Assembly (NCBI GenBank): GCA_017506865.1
Contig: JAFCMP010000076.1
Span: 62,001-126,000 of the forward strand
Direction: 5' to 3'
DNA: 64,000 nt
DNA from: Tribonema minus
Lineage: Eukaryota > Sar > Xanthophyceae > Tribonematales > Tribonemataceae
Of the stretch, positions 43,801 to 56,610 are shown piece by piece. The notes below the pieces were generated by a model that saw only the letters and a list, made by a program, of their open reading frames with translations, did not search any database and had not been told where the DNA came from. Each line of letters begins with the position of its first letter. Position 1 is the stretch's first letter. The translations under genes were made by a program, and so were the position numbers.

Positions 43801-46800
43801 TCCACCGATGAGGCTTGGCAACCAGCTGCTGCTTGGACTGCGTGTAGTCAAAGGCATTGTGGATCCAGGTGTCCTGGCGTACCGCTTTGCGCAACAGGTT
43901 CGCCGTACTTCGTCAGCTGGCCAGTTGTGGCCCAAGACATCCTTCTTCAACATCACAATACATTAAATCATAGTGTAGTCACTACGCACTTGCTCACGCA
44001 ACAAGTGCATAGAAGTTTCAGTCGTTTCTATGCCACCACAAAAAAGTGCTACATTCAAAGTACTTGTGCAGGTCTCACCTAGGCAGTTGTGTGAAATATC
44101 CAGCTGCTGAAACCTGCGCACAACACAGATCACCATACGCAAGTGACAAGACCTGGCTTAGTCTCAAGTACTGCCACCACCAAGTAGTGTTCCAAGCATT
44201 GATTGGCATCCACATTGTGATTGATGTCCTATAGACAGCAATGCAACACAATCAGCAGCTGCGCTAACACCAGGAACGTGATGTCAACAATGCAGCACAT
44301 GAAGACTGTGCTGAAAAAACTAGCATGGTACTGAGGTGCTGTTGATATTGCTTTTCGTGGCTGCATGCTGCAATCGGCGAAGATGCTCAGCACTTAAGAA
44401 CTGGCATTGGAGTGGGCAGGACAGGATGCAAAACTTAAATATGGATGTTTTCATCCTTTTTCAGCCTGTGCATTCTGTTCATAATCAAATTTGACACTGA
44501 ACGCACATGCTGTGAACATCTCAGTGCTCAGAGTTTGAAGATTTGATTACTATTCTTATGTACACCAAGCGTGGCAAAAACAAAGCAAGAGGCGCTTTAG
44601 TGTCTTGCCCTCTGTTGACCGTGTTCTGCAGCGTACTAAGCTATAGAAGTACCAGAAAAGTGCGGCATTACTAAATGTATCAACCCTGACGTATACCCAA
44701 ATAATGCCATTATTCAAGTCAGTGAGCGTCTTACCCCCTTCGGCCTCTGATTATCATGCCCAGGTATACACCCGCATCCTGTCTGAGCTCATTGCCCGAG
44801 AGCGTTAGTGATCTGCACAGCACAGAATGCGCATACGTGAGCAGCGGCAGGTGATGTATGTATAAGGTGTATACTGGAATTGAACTTGACTAAGCGTGCT
44901 GCCACTGCACAATAATGTCATCCATGCATGCTGACACATTCAAGTTGACGAGCATATCCAGCATCTACAGGTGCTTAGCGTTAACCCCAAGTAAGGCCTG
45001 CTGTAAAAGGTTAGCTGGACTGTGTATACACAGTATGCACAGCACAGTGGATGCAATGCATGTAATGCATGCTGTAGAAGTATATGGTCGGGGCTTGAGT
45101 GTGTTGTTACAACATGAAGTATAGAGGTGAAGTATGCACGCATACGGCCACGCGCAGATGCTGTCAATGCTGAGCAACGATGCGTGCTGGTGCGCATATC
45201 CCGTAGAGATCATAACGGGTTCAATTGACTTATCCTCGCAATCTACTGCGGCAAGTAGATTCTTGTTATCGCATCAGCATACTACCGTACATGGCGTCTC
45301 AATCTTGCCACTGTGCACTGTGCGGCAGATGTAGTTCCTCAAGACTGCCAAATGCTGGTGTGTTGTGTCTGCGCAAGTGCTGCATGCCCTGTTGAAACAG
45401 TAATTCGTATGCAGTACAGAAAGCAGCCACTCCGTACCCACATACACCACATTGGCTGTCCACACTGCTTGTTCCAGTAGGCTTGGGATTTGATTGGCCA
45501 CGCCAGATAAAAGTCACCAACGTCTGATGCGTTACGCCCCGAGGTATCTGTTCTCAATATGCTCTTGCTGTCTGATGACTTCACTGCTGTCTTCATTGCA
45601 CCACAAGCGGAACTAAGTTACTCAAGTCCGCTGGCGGATGATGGCTGTGCTGATAGCAGTGACATTGCAAGCAAACAACAAGGCGCGCAATTGATGACAA
45701 GAGCAACTGCAGCCATAGCCAAGCCACCTGTAAAGGCAGCCTTTGCTAACTAAAGTATAGGTAAGTCGGTGTATAATCACCTCAGTGGAGCACTGCTGCT
45801 GCTGCTCCCACTGCTGAGCGCTGCAGCAAGTGCTGAAAGGCCCGACACGGTCATGCCACAGCTGCCAAGGTCGAGGTCCATCAGTGCGCCGCCAGCAGCA
45901 CTGCTGCCTTCGCGCAGTGCAGAACACAGCATGAGCACCCCACTGTCACCTGCACCAACAGCGCAATGTGATGCGGTCAGTCACGGCACAACATGGCAGA
46001 CACGTTTCAGGGTTGCTTGGAGGGGGGGGGGGAGGGGCATGCCGCACGCTCTGCATGCTGCCTTGCTGGTCATCATTTCTGGCTACATCGCTCCTGACAT
46101 TGCGCAGTTGCGCCCCATGCTATGCAACCTACACACCGTGAAGCACGTGCAATGTGTGCTGGACTGATGCAAACATGCAGTCGGTGGCTAGTACATTGTC
46201 GCTTTTGTGAACTGAGTTGAGGCAGCAGCTGGAGGCACACGCTTGTGCAATCAAGTGGCGGATGAAATGTGCAGCAACAACAAAAGCATTGCAGCCTCAA
46301 ACATGCCTTGTGTCTGAACTGCACCTCTCATCTGGCGATGCCGCATGTATGTGACTTACCTAGTGGCACGTGCCTCAAAGAGAGCCTCGTCAAAGCGGGA
46401 CTTTGTGTAGCTGCCTGCAACAAGACAGCAACAAGAAGATAAAACGGTGTTGAGTGTCAGACAAATTGGCCAAAATGTTCGATAATTCCTACCCTCCATG
46501 TGTGTAGGCAACAGGGCTAACTAAGGGCAAGCCACAAACGCAAAGAAGGGTGACGTAATTGAAAGCATTATGACATTCACACATCGATGGTCCTGCTGGC
46601 TCTGATTTCACAATAACTCATCCCTCAGGCATCCTTCTTCTGACAGCACTGGATTGACACGGTTGTAGGCAGATGAATGCATAGTTGAGATCTAGACGCG
46701 GGCACTCAAGGTGCATCCCATGTATGGTTGAAGTCGACAAAGCTCTTGTCACTTGCACTGCAGGCGCAGGGACCGCCAAGTGATGTTATGCTCGCACAAC

Positions 46801-49214
46801 GCACACAGAACAAAAGACCAATCAGTGCATGTTCACAACTTCTATTACATTTGTACTGCTGCTGACTGTCATGAATGGCTCAGGCCAAACTTGACAGCAT
46901 GTGCGGGCCTGCTCATCGCCCTGAGTTCACATCAGCATGTCCTCATGATCATCTGGGAAAGCTGCTGTACACACACGCGATTTGTGTGCATACCACCACC
47001 GATTTATGCCTGTTCTGGTGCAAGACTACCAGACGAGAAAGCACAAAATGACAAAGCACCAGGGTTGGGGTGATAAATTTGAGATGGGGTCAAATACACG
47101 CATAGCCAGCTGCATGAGGTGATGACTGACGACGCTTATGTCAGGATAGTGCTGTGGTGCTGGACTATCATTGAATATGACTTGAAGACTTAGCAGTGCT
47201 CTGAGGGGATGCGCTGTCAGTCAGGCAGGCTGCACCACAACTGCACTTGCAGGTCGCTAGAACTTCAAGGTACGCACTTACAGGGTGTGTGTGGGAGCCT
47301 AAAATTTAAGTTTTTCATTGGAGCACACCGCTTCTGTTGAAGCACCCATGAGCCCCAAATCTTCAAGTCTGCCTGCGGCGCAGTCGCCTGGAGCGTCAAC
47401 TGCAGCCCCTTTGTGGTTATTACTTCAGATGAACAACATGTGCAGTGTGGCACTATATCTTTGTGCTGCTGGTAAAACACTGTGAGACTTCAATGACATC
47501 ACAGAGCACATACTGTATTTCACATACCTTCAGCAAGGCACTGAGCCCCCTCAGTTCAATGCGGCAGCTTGAGAGATCCAGCGCTGTCACAGCTTGCGTT
47601 GCTTCAAGCACTGCAGCCAACGCCTGTGACAAGCGCGCACATCACTCGGGCCTAATTATATAGGCAACAGAGCGGCCCTATGACCATTTTGATGCCAAGT
47701 GTAATCTATGCTTTGAGAGTCGTACCTGAATCGACAGTTTCATATGATGACAGGCGCCAAACGCTGGGGCACTTCTTGAACGAAAAAACTGGAAGCGATT
47801 TACTCCCAATGACATGGCTCAAGTGAGAGGCAATCAAGGCACGGAACCGCGCTTGACGAGCAAGCCTGTTCAGTGCGATTCACCGCGCAGACCTCAGTAA
47901 CATCTGAAGGGGTCTGTGGTGGTTGCCTGTTGTCCTACCCATGCCATGCCTGAGAGGTAGATCAGTATGATTGAGGACACTTCAAAGAGGTCTCATGTGC
48001 TAAATAATGCAGCAAACATGCGTCAACTCCTGTTTGCTGCCTGGAAAAAGGTATTGACGCATCTTGCTCGCTGCAGGCAAGCGTATGCCTGTACCAACAA
48101 GTCCTTGAAAGCAATTCATGCTTTTGAGACACCGGTTGCGCTTTTGAGACACCGGTTGCGCTTTCTGCACGCCCAGTGCCAGATGCAACTGCATCGAACG
48201 GGTCATGCTTTCTTGCCCTCATGCTGCCTCGCCGCGCTCAAACAAAGGGTTTAAGTTGACTGTTTTACCTTGGCGTTCTACGTTGGGCGCCTTCGAGCCC
48301 ATATTTCACAGCTCCACATGACAATGACACAATATGTACAGTCGTACCAGACTTCAGTCATCGAAGTTTGGGAGCACTCCATTCTATTCAGCCAATGTAC
48401 AGCCTATGTGCTTCCGAATGTGCAGTTGCACTGCTAGCAAACTGAATACTCACATGTAGCGCTCATATCAAATCACCCGAGACGCATGAACCTGAAACAA
48501 TGCCAGCGGATAATGCCACATGTTGTACATGCACTAGATCGTGTGTCAATGCACATGTACCCGCATGATGAACATCAGTGGTTGGTGCCAGCCAGCAGTT
48601 CTTGACAACCACCAGGCACGCTTGCGTCGTTGACGTGTATCACTGTGTGCAGGAAAACTATATCATCATTGGATGCAACCTGTGCAGACTTGTTCAGTAT
48701 AGCCTGCAGTTGCGGGGCTGCAACACTGGAGCACGCATTTTAAGGCAGATTATTGACAATATGGCCAGCACAATACTCGATGAATCTGCACAGATTTGCT
48801 TTTCAAATCAGTACCTGGGCCTGACGTCCATCCTTCAATGTGCCCTGTTTGCACTTCAAAGCCGCCTTCGCTGTTTCCCCTCCTGACAAGCATGCTGTCA
48901 CGTCACCGCTTGGCTCCGCGCCCAGACTCCTAATGGTTTCCTCGTACACCAGTCCGGGATCCAAACATGTTGGCTTTTGCTGTTCCTGCAGCTTTTGTTG
49001 CTTGAAGTTCGGTTGCTGATGCCGTGGCCTTGGCTGAGCATGTCCGGATCTCAGTGACAGGGGCACTGCCAGCGTAGAGGGGTGCGCGCGATGCAACAGA
49101 ACCTTCAATCAGTGCATGTACATGTCGTACCAGCCGGTGGTGACTAAGGGTGAGTGGTTGTTGTGATCGCGCAATGTCCAGCGTGAGTTCGCTTTTCAAA
49201 ATCCCAGCACCCAC
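28440..49214 (-). CDS. leucine-rich-repeat plus coiled-coil protein, many exons (LRRC45-like layout)
   Basis: Exons with agreeing phases: 46409-46360, 44812-44735, 44113-44079, 43081-42727, 42343-42171, 38054-37998, 37468-37288, ~37085-36913, 36300-36120, 35598-35320, 34739-34674, 34071-33862, 33612-33496, 33097-32992, 31810-31686, 30925-30809, 29997-29954. Only the 37288/37085 junction is unresolved. Exons above 36 kb encode ribonuclease-inhibitor-type LRRs: SLTLSGNELRQDAG, LDISHNCLGDNGVAAIGG, LKLRNNAITDSGAAMAE, LDLAGNLIGTSGVQALCSA. 47623-47528 (VTALDLSSCRIELRGLSALL) is probably an earlier LRR exon. After a Ser-rich linker (35598-35320) the rest is heptad-like coiled coil (ALREREVAALEQRR-type, VEEMRVTLKEVQTKLQALEE, LSDTIKRHGAQVSALK). 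N-terminal LRRs plus C-terminal coiled coil resembles centrosomal/basal-body LRRC45, which is a suggestion only. Ends of the gene are uncertain. Confidence 0.7.
38520..39163. repeat. ~640-bp near-palindrome in an intron
   Basis: Arms 38520-38822 and 38853-39163 are inverted copies, about 75-80 percent identical by eye, with a loop of about 30 bp. Matching landmarks: AGGGCCTGCGACTGACGC against AGGGCCTGTGACTGACAC on the other strand, and TGACCAAGCGTTGGTGG against TGACCAAGCGCTGGTGG. A transcript would form a long hairpin. It could be a MITE or foldback element or a small-RNA precursor; no target duplication seen. Confidence 0.8.
40506..41833 (-). mobile_element. hAT transposon, internally reduced copy
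   Basis: The element spans 40514-41825 (1312 bp), with termini TAGGGTTGGGTCCCGG inverted at both ends. It is flanked by perfect 8-bp GCATATGC duplications (40506-40513 and 41826-41833). Subterminal DNA is full of ACCGGNAT-type motifs. The minus strand keeps the hAT C-terminal dimerisation region (LHWWRDHMVQFPHLSKLA, then VPATSAPSERLFSAAG, 41170-40920) and a basic segment upstream, but no full transposase. A CAG triplet run lies at 40835-40865. Sits in an intron. Confidence 0.9.
44079..49214. other. 5' half of the LRR-coiled-coil gene, partly resolved
   Basis: Candidate exons besides those in phase: 47763-47726 (AFGACHHMKLSIQ), 47623-47528, perhaps 47404-47281 (LTLQATAPQADLKIWGS). At 49214-48815 two overlapping minus-strand frames occur (ILKSELTLDIARSQQPL, then DPGLVYEETIRSLGAEPSGD) ending at a GT donor after GRQAQ. 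The change of frame inside 49108-48930 may be a missed intron or a lesion. No start codon is established. Confidence 0.4.
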
Positions 49215-49575
49215 ATCTCGAGCCTAAAGGGGCAAGCAACAGGATGTCAGGTGTTTACCTTTGAGTTTACTGGCGCTGGTTGACTTCATCATCCTGGTCC
49301 CCCACTCGACGTTGCTGGCGCGTTGTTTCAGTTCAGCAAAAAAAAAAACGGACTTCTTCAAGTTTGAAGTGAGTTTGTTCACAGTCAGTCAGTCAGTCAG
49401 CCTTGAGCTCACAGCACGTGAGCCGATGCGCCTATATCACCGCCAATGACGTCACGCAGCGAACATCGCACCACAATGTTCAGTGACGCCAGGAAGTATG
49501 CAGATGAAATCGAAGGGGATGTTGCTGAAGCTCCAGAAATTACGAGCTGTGACAACGACATGGACGTCGTAAGCC

Positions 49576-49705
49576 TGCCAATGAAACACTCTGCTTGGCG
49601 ACCTTTGGAGGTGCTGCACGAGATGGAGAAGGCAGGGATCTGCTACATACAACATGCGTGTGGTGCTGCGCTAGCTGGCAGCGTGCAGGCAGGGCAGATG
49701 AAATG
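49576..49705 (+). pseudogene. PPR-SMR exon 1 remnant on the plus strand
   Basis: The frame PLEVLHEMEKAGICYIQHAC and GAALAGSVQAGQMK aligns with copy III exon 1 (GALKLLNEVEKAKVCWTEIA, CGAALRACAKAGQHN) and more weakly with copies I and II. Only about 40 residues survive and a stop follows. Orientation is opposite to the other copies. Confidence 0.55.
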
Positions 49706-50296
49706 AATCAGATGCACTGCAACTTTTCGCAAACATTAGCAACTGCAACATCAGCTCTAGTGGTGGTCATTGTCTATGATGGCTGTCATTTTTGTTGCCC
49801 ACCATGTGATGTGCCCGCCGGAGTGATCTGATGCGCGCTGACGACTCAAAGCAGTGGTCACCGTGGCTGCAGGCGGAGTTGTTCGAGCTGCAACATTTTG
49901 TAGCTCATGGAGAGCACAAGCTCCATTGCCTGATGATTGGCGCTTTACTACTAGTAACTACGCGCGGCAATAGGCGCGCTTGAGACAATACGGCTATTGC
50001 TCAGCGAACACGGCACTGCAGCAGGGATCGCGATAAAATCATGCTGCAGCTGCTAGCACCGCGATTTTGAAATCATCTCAAGCTGATCATCATATGGTTT
50101 AAGTACTTCTACTATAATATCATTAACCATGGAAGCATCTACTTACATTGCTGCCATCATCTCACGTGGGTGAATGCGCCGAGATATCTGGTTTTGACAT
50201 AAATATGAAGTCGTTTCCCTGCATGGCTGCGAGCGAATGCGTAGGCAATATTGGATCCATGGAGCCAACAATTTCTCAAAGCTCACATGCATATGT

Positions 50297-52945
50297 CAGT
50301 ATATTAGGGTTGGCACTTGCGTAGATAGTATATATACGGTATATTGGTATATACGCGTATATATACGCGTAGACGCCATTCGGGTGCGTATTTTTGCGTA
50401 TATTCACTTTAAGCCATGGACGACGCCCCTGACCCTGGGCCCGACAAGGGCAAGGAAGCTAGGGCTCTGTTTGACAAGCTGAGGGGCCAGAAGCTCAAAG
50501 GCAGAGCTCATTGGTGGAGCAGCTTTGACGTGGTGATGCTCTCAGCCACAGAGGTTGTCCTGCAATGCCTTCGCTGCCCGGAGCAGCTCAGCGCCCTTAA
50601 CCCGTCGGCTCGGGCAACTTCACACCTGAACAGCCGAGCCTGCACCAGGGCTTTTGCAGTCGCTACGGAGGCTGCGTCAGCTGCTGCAGCAGCGGCCGCT
50701 GCGACTGATGTGGAAGAGGAAGGTGGGAGTGGACACAAGCGGCCTCGTACAGCCGCTGAACTGGCCAGCCCTGTGCCTGCAAAGGACGTGAGGCAGCACA
50801 TGGTCTCAGCGCATCAGATCACCCAGGCAACCACCTGTCTGGCCCGCTTCTTCTACAAAAGCGGCGTGGCTCTGCACCTTATCGAGCAGGAGGACCTGCT
50901 GGCTTCGTTCAAGGCCCTAGGCCTCACCCTCCCTAGCCGCAAGCAACTGGCCAACAAGATGCTGGACGCGGAGTACGAGCGGGTGAGAGCTGACGTCTGG
51001 CAGGAGATCCGTCAGCTCTTCCTGCTCCAGCTTTCAACAGACGGGTGGCGGCGCAATCACTGCGCCGATGGCGCGCCCCTCATCAACGTGATGGTGCTGA
51101 AGCCGAAGGGAGGGTCCCGCTTCGTCAAGGTGGAAGCAGCGCGGGGCGTGTGCAAGAACGCCGAGTGGATTAAGGAGCAGCATCTGCGCTGGGCACACGA
51201 GGTCACGGAGGGTGATCTCAGCCGGATGCTGGGCATGGTGATGGACAACACCAAGGTAAGCTTCTTATATCACGTTATGCAACCGTTCTTGATGTAACAA
51301 AGTTTCTCTATGCTTCTTTTTTGTCATGTGTATGCGACCATACCTAGTGTGACAAATGAAGTGTGCTAATGGTGTCTTGATGCGCGCATCATGATCAAGT
51401 TTAGTGCTTGACTCAACATCTTCGTGCAATGTGCATGTGTCGCGCTGCACCCGCAGGCTAACAGAAAAGCCATGGACATGATGAAGGCGCAGCACCCTCA
51501 GTGGATTCTGCTCGGGTGCCAGGCTCATGCTTTGGCCCTGCTCATCAAGGACCTTCACGGCGACAAGACTACGCGGCTGCCCTGGTCCAAGAAGGCGTAC
51601 GCCACCGGCCTCATGATGTCCAACACCATCAACGGCTGCGAGCCGGTCAAGCGCGCGCTGCGCGAGCAGCAGAAGGAGATGTACGGCAGCGTCAAGGGCG
51701 TCCGCACGCACTGCCCCACGCGTTTTGCTATCCTGCACTTCATCATCTGCGACCTGTTGGCGTCTGAGGAGGCCATCAGGCGCATGGCGTCCGCGCGCGA
51801 CTGGCCCACCATCTCTGGCACCACAACGCACGCGGACGAGTTTGCCGGTGCTGCCACCATGGTGCCCGCGCGCGGGCGCACGCCGGCATACCGCTTCTTC
51901 AGCGAGGCCAGTGCGCTGAAGACGCTGGTGCAGCCGGTGAGCGACGCCATCCACCAGCTGGAGGCTGATAAGGCGCTGCTCAGCCAGTTGTTTCCCATTT
52001 GGAAGCAGCTGCTGAAGCACGCCGCCAACTTTGACGCCCATCCCGACAACGAGGGCCGCGCAGCCGCGCTGCCGCTGTTCGAGCGGCGGTACGAGTTGCA
52101 TCGGGCCAAGGAGTGGGTGGCCGCCTACGTTGTTGACCCCTGCTACGCGGTGCAGACGGACGGCGAGTGGTTCTTGCCCTTCGGATCGCTGGAGCCCATG
52201 GAGCTCGCGGCTGCCAAGGCCTGCATCCTGAAGCTGGGCGGAGCGGAGCATGCGGCGGCTATCACCGCGGAGCTTGTTCGCATGCAGCTGGCGCCCTTGC
52301 CAGAGGTCATGTGGGAGTCGCTGCCAACGCTGACGGAGCGCACCACGCTGGCGTCTGGTAAGGTGCAGCTAGCCAATGGAACCATGCGCCGCGGTTGGTG
52401 GCAGGCTGTAGGCCGCCAGCACTTCCCTCTTGTGTCCAAGGTGGCTGTGAGACTTCTATCGTTTCACGCTACCGCGTGCGCCACTGAACGGAACTGGTCG
52501 CTGTGGGGCACGGTGTACACCAAGTGCCGCAGCAACCTCGCTCTTGCAAAGGGCGAGAAGCTGGTGTTCATCAAGGGCAACGACAAGAAGGCTGCCGATG
52601 TGCTTGATGAGGAGGTCATGCTTGAGCTGCTGGAGGAGGGCGCCTAGGCTAGTCAACGTTACACGTCCAACAACGTCTCAATACCATCAACAAACCTGTT
52701 TCGTTCTTTCTTTTTGAATTTGGTGCAATCTGTTCTGATGTTTGCATATCTGTAGCCTGCAGTCTGAGCCTGTTCGAATGCACTTGGTTTGAGAGAAATT
52801 CAAAAACAGGAAGTGGCAGTTATGTCATTGTGGCTTTGTCATATACGCTAATATACGCAGTATATACGTATTATACGCCAAAAATACGTATATTAACGGG
52901 TATGTAAAATCCAAATATACGCATTGTGCCAACCCTACAGTATAT
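50297..52945 (+). mobile_element. hAT transposon, apparently complete
   Basis: The element spans 50305-52937 (2633 bp). It begins TAGGGTTGGCAC and ends with the inverse, followed by perfect 8-bp CAGTATAT duplications at 50297-50304 and 52938-52945. Subterminal regions hold many TATACG motifs on both sides. The transposase frame is uninterrupted apart from one intron, so the copy may be recent and possibly autonomous. Confidence 0.9.
50416..52647 (+). CDS. hAT-family transposase (two exons, 676 residues)
   Basis: Exons 50416-51255 and 51457-52647 joined by a GT-AG intron in phase 0; the ATG sits in GCCATGG. Near residue 55, CLRC...TSHLNSRAC gives a C-x2-C...H-x4-C pattern like a BED-type DNA-binding finger. 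An Ala run and an acidic/basic hinge follow at ~90-115. LSTDGW near residue 212 and MVMDNTK near 278 place the two catalytic aspartates. LLGCQAHALALLIKDL is the insertion-domain C..H region. The C-terminal dimerisation block (HFPLVSKVAVRLLSFHATAC, then ATERNWSLWG with the catalytic Glu) closes the protein. All expected landmarks are present; activity is inferred. Confidence 0.88.
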
Positions 52946-53394
52946 ACTTAGGAAGCTTGCGCAACAGTGTGAGGTTTATGGTTCTTTGACTTGTTGGAGG
53001 ATATTGTCTCGCATGGCCGCATATTTGCACGGTGACAACATGACGTGTCCACAATAGAAATTGTTTCTTTACAATTTGCCATCTGCTCATTACAGCCAAC
53101 TTGAACACATTCATCTCGTGGCACATGCACATGTGCAGCAGCTGCACCATGGTGTGCTACTGCAGCTATTGTTGAGTACTCTAGGGCTCGTATTACTGAT
53201 GAAGGCCTCCTTTGCCAGGGAGGCCGGTCACTGCACGCCGTGTGTCCTTCACGTTCAAATGCAGCGATTCGGAATTGTTGAACCTTGTCTGGATGCATTG
53301 CGCCCCAAGCGCTTCAACACTCGTTATTGAAAAGCGTCAAAGGTAATGATCAGAAAAGCGCTTTGCCATCATATGATACTATGAGTAACAACTT

Positions 53395-53680
53395 GTTGAA
53401 CCTGTGCCCATAGTAAACTCATTATGGTGCCTCAGGCTGTGCGCCTCCATGTACTCATTGATCATTAATAATTATTTATCGTGATTCTTGCTTGGCAGTG
53501 TTGTTAATGACGTAAGTACGGGTAGCAACGTAAGATTCACGCATAACGACGAAAGTATGCATAAAGGATTCTGGGTAATGACAGCTAATGACGGCTAACC
53601 CTAGTTGCTGCAATATCCTAAACCTAGCATTATCCCTGACTAAGGATACTATAGTAGTTTTAAATTAGAATGTGCTACAG
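53395..53680 (+). repeat. second copy of the TAATGACG dispersed repeat
   Basis: Shares with 5905-6090 the order: AACCTGTGCCCAT, GTGTTGTTAATGACG, AAGTACGGGTAGC, GGATTCTGGGTAATGAC, then AACCCTA...TGCTGCAAT and a CCCTGACTAA end. The two copies differ by point changes and a short extra segment (about 53415-53500). Not in a gene here. Confidence 0.7.
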
Positions 53681-54800
53681 CGCGCATTCATGCGGAGGTG
53701 GTCCACTTGCTTGAGCAGCTGATAGAGCGCGTCCGCAAGCAGGTTGTGCCGCATGACGTCAAGCCCATGTGAGACACTCTGCAGCGGCGCAGGTGCCTGC
53801 CTGAGTACATTCAAGTTGGTTTATGGCACTTGGGGCACCGCGCGGCAGCGGGGGCGGGGCGCCCCACGCCCAGCATCTCGTGGACTTCTGCTGGCGACAT
53901 GGTCCCCGCTGCCAGTGCTACTGTGGGTCAGTGCTTGGCAATTGCGCCAAGAAACCCATGCCCCGGGGCCCCTTAGAGGCGCCGCTGCGCCACGCCGCAA
54001 CTGCTTCCAGCGCATTTGCTGCCTCCAGCCGCCGGCGCAGCTGCGTGGCGGCAAGCGCTGCGTATAGCACCCGGGTGAGAGCACGGCTTGATGCCGCGGC
54101 AGCACGGCGGCCGGGGGGGCCCGGCCTGGGCAGAGCCGCGCTTGAGCGCCACCGCTAGCGCAGCACAGAGTGCGCCGGCGCGAGTCTGCATTCCCAGTCC
54201 CGCAACTCCGACCGCCCGTTGCAGGAGATGGCGCAGCGCCCGCCATGCGCAGTCGTGCTGATGCGAGTCCCGCCAGTACCAGACCGAGGACAGGAGCGTG
54301 CAAGGGTTGCATGGGTTGCAAGGGTTGCCGCGGCGTCTTTGCCGCCGCTGCGCAGCTGCTGCAGGCAGGTAGCTGTATAGTATCTTTGCGAAGGCGAAGC
54401 AGTAGCGGGCGTGAAGCTTCAGGCCCTGCTGGAACCAGGAGTTTCACCATTGCTTGTGTGGTAAATCATCGCTGGTAATGCAGTCTGAGGTTGAACACCT
54501 TGGTGCACTTTACGCTTCATAGTTCATGGGCAGGAGTGCGAATGAGTGGCGGGCAACTGCGCATGTCTTGAAATGGTCATATGCTTGAACAATTGGATTT
54601 TTACAGTACACGCAATGACCTTTTCATGTGAGTTATAACATATATGCAAAGGCACAGAACACTGGTTTTGCAAAAAATGCAAAATGTGTGCTTGCAGCAT
54701 TATGATGTAGCAGCGTATTTGTGAGGTGAGCGTTCATTCCCAATTGCAGCCATCTGAGTAGCCCCACTGCGTATGCTGCTGCAGCATGTTCTCTAGCAAC
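53681..54800. other. GC-rich block of unknown nature
   Basis: 53740-54480 is much richer in G+C than its surroundings and open in several frames on both strands, with GGGTTGC triplets near 54300-54335. No domain recognised. Compositional contrast suggests inserted DNA. 54480-54800 is ordinary AT-richer sequence. Confidence 0.4.
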
Positions 54801-56610
54801 TCATGCTGAAGGCTGCGAGCTGGTGGCGCCCGCTGGCAGTTTTGTCGGAAGCACCCAAACTACACCAAGTTGGCCTTTGGAGCACAAGGGAGGTATGCCA
54901 CGGGACCTGAGGGTTTTGCAGAATGCCTGGTAAAGCTGGCTATTGCCTTGTCCTGTGATGATGTACAGTGGAGTTTGGCTCCTGGCAGCACAGTCTTGTC
55001 GCAGCTGCAATTCGTGCCGCATCGCTGCCTTGCCTGTGGCTTGATTCAGGTCGTGCAGGTCCATCTGAGGGCGCAAGTGAAAGAGGTTGTCATAGTCAGC
55101 ATACAAGTCCTATTATGAGCACAAGTCAGGTTGCAGCTGTACGCATTGACTGAAGGACTCATAAAACTATTTGTGCGGGAGCGCTGACATGTAGCCAAAT
55201 TGGGTTGTCAATGACTTCAAGTGACTTGGGGCCATGGCCGTGAGGGTGCAACAAAAAGACCAAAGCCATATATATATACTTCTTGAAGTATATATATGCA
55301 GGAGGCAGATGTTACAAGTTCAAGGGCACTGCACATACGCACCTCAATGCATGCAAGTACCTTGATGCTTCAAGTTGATTGAACAGCTGCATCAACTTGT
55401 TCTTCTGCCAATGCATTCAATTTGGTGCATAGCAGCATGTATTGACACGGTGTATTCACAAATTTAGTGAGGACATGACAAGCTGCAATTTGAAGTTGGA
55501 GGCACCTGTTGCACGAAAGCTTGGTGGATTGAGCAGAGAAGAGTATTGACAGAGTAGCTGACACAACAAGGATGGACTCAGAGTAAGATTGAGCAGCATC
55601 TGATTTCTCATGGTACGGACCATGAGGGAAGGAAATGGTCCCAGGAAGGACTACGATATTTGCTGTTGCTGATCATCGGTGCAGTTGAATCATGCATGAA
55701 ACTGTGCACAACTACTCATTTACCACATGCGGGCTGGAGCTTTCGAGATACATCAACCAGGAAAATGTGCCACACGTGGTCAATATTATCATACTTCTAC
55801 ATGAATTGATGTTTATAATTCAATGCACAATTTGAACGTTCAATTTGTTCTAGTGAATCTGCGTATAAGTGATACTAGGTATTAAAGTTCAAAAAATAAA
55901 ACTTATTCGAAGCAGTACTTCGATTATGGCACCAGCAGCATGAGTGCGCAAAGCGCCAACAACTTTGGAGAATAGGTGGATGCGTCAAATTTTCAAGTAT
56001 CTTCACGAGAAGATAAACAACACTGCGAAAACTGTAGTCTACGTTGAGGTGTACTCACTACGCACCCTTCTGTTGGCATCCTGCCAGCGGCGAGTCTGAT
56101 GACATTGCTTCGCCATGGCTTGTAAGGATTGATCGTCCCCGATCACAAAGCATCAGCATAGAGCTCATCTGCTTTCTTGATATCACCAAGCGCTTCTGCG
56201 GCATGATGCCTCTCCATGTGCTTTCCATTGGTTGTACCCCAGCAGCGCGCATCCTGTCAATGATGAGCACTGCCTCGTCCAGGCGTCCGCTGCTATAGTA
56301 CGCCTTCATCAGGCTGGTCATGATGGAGAAATAGAAACCAGCATGGCAATGAGGTGATGGGTTGAGCAAAGTGACCTACAGTTACTGTAGGTGTTAATTG
56401 TTGCTGCACGACAAAGCTTCCCACAGCTGCTGTTAGGAACAAGTACTACTAATGGACTCGGTGTAGTGGGTATTCGATTTGGCACGCCCTCACATGCTGC
56501 AGCGCAAGTGGCACGCCTTCAGCCATCAACACAATGTCATGCAGATGATTGATACTTCTCAAAGAGTTCACTTGCTGAAGTTCAATTGTTCTATCGTGAG
56601 TGCATACGCT

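Noticed and set aside
53821-54450. 209-residue minus-strand frame
   Set aside because: Lies in a GC-rich block open in several frames at once; no domain or splice support.
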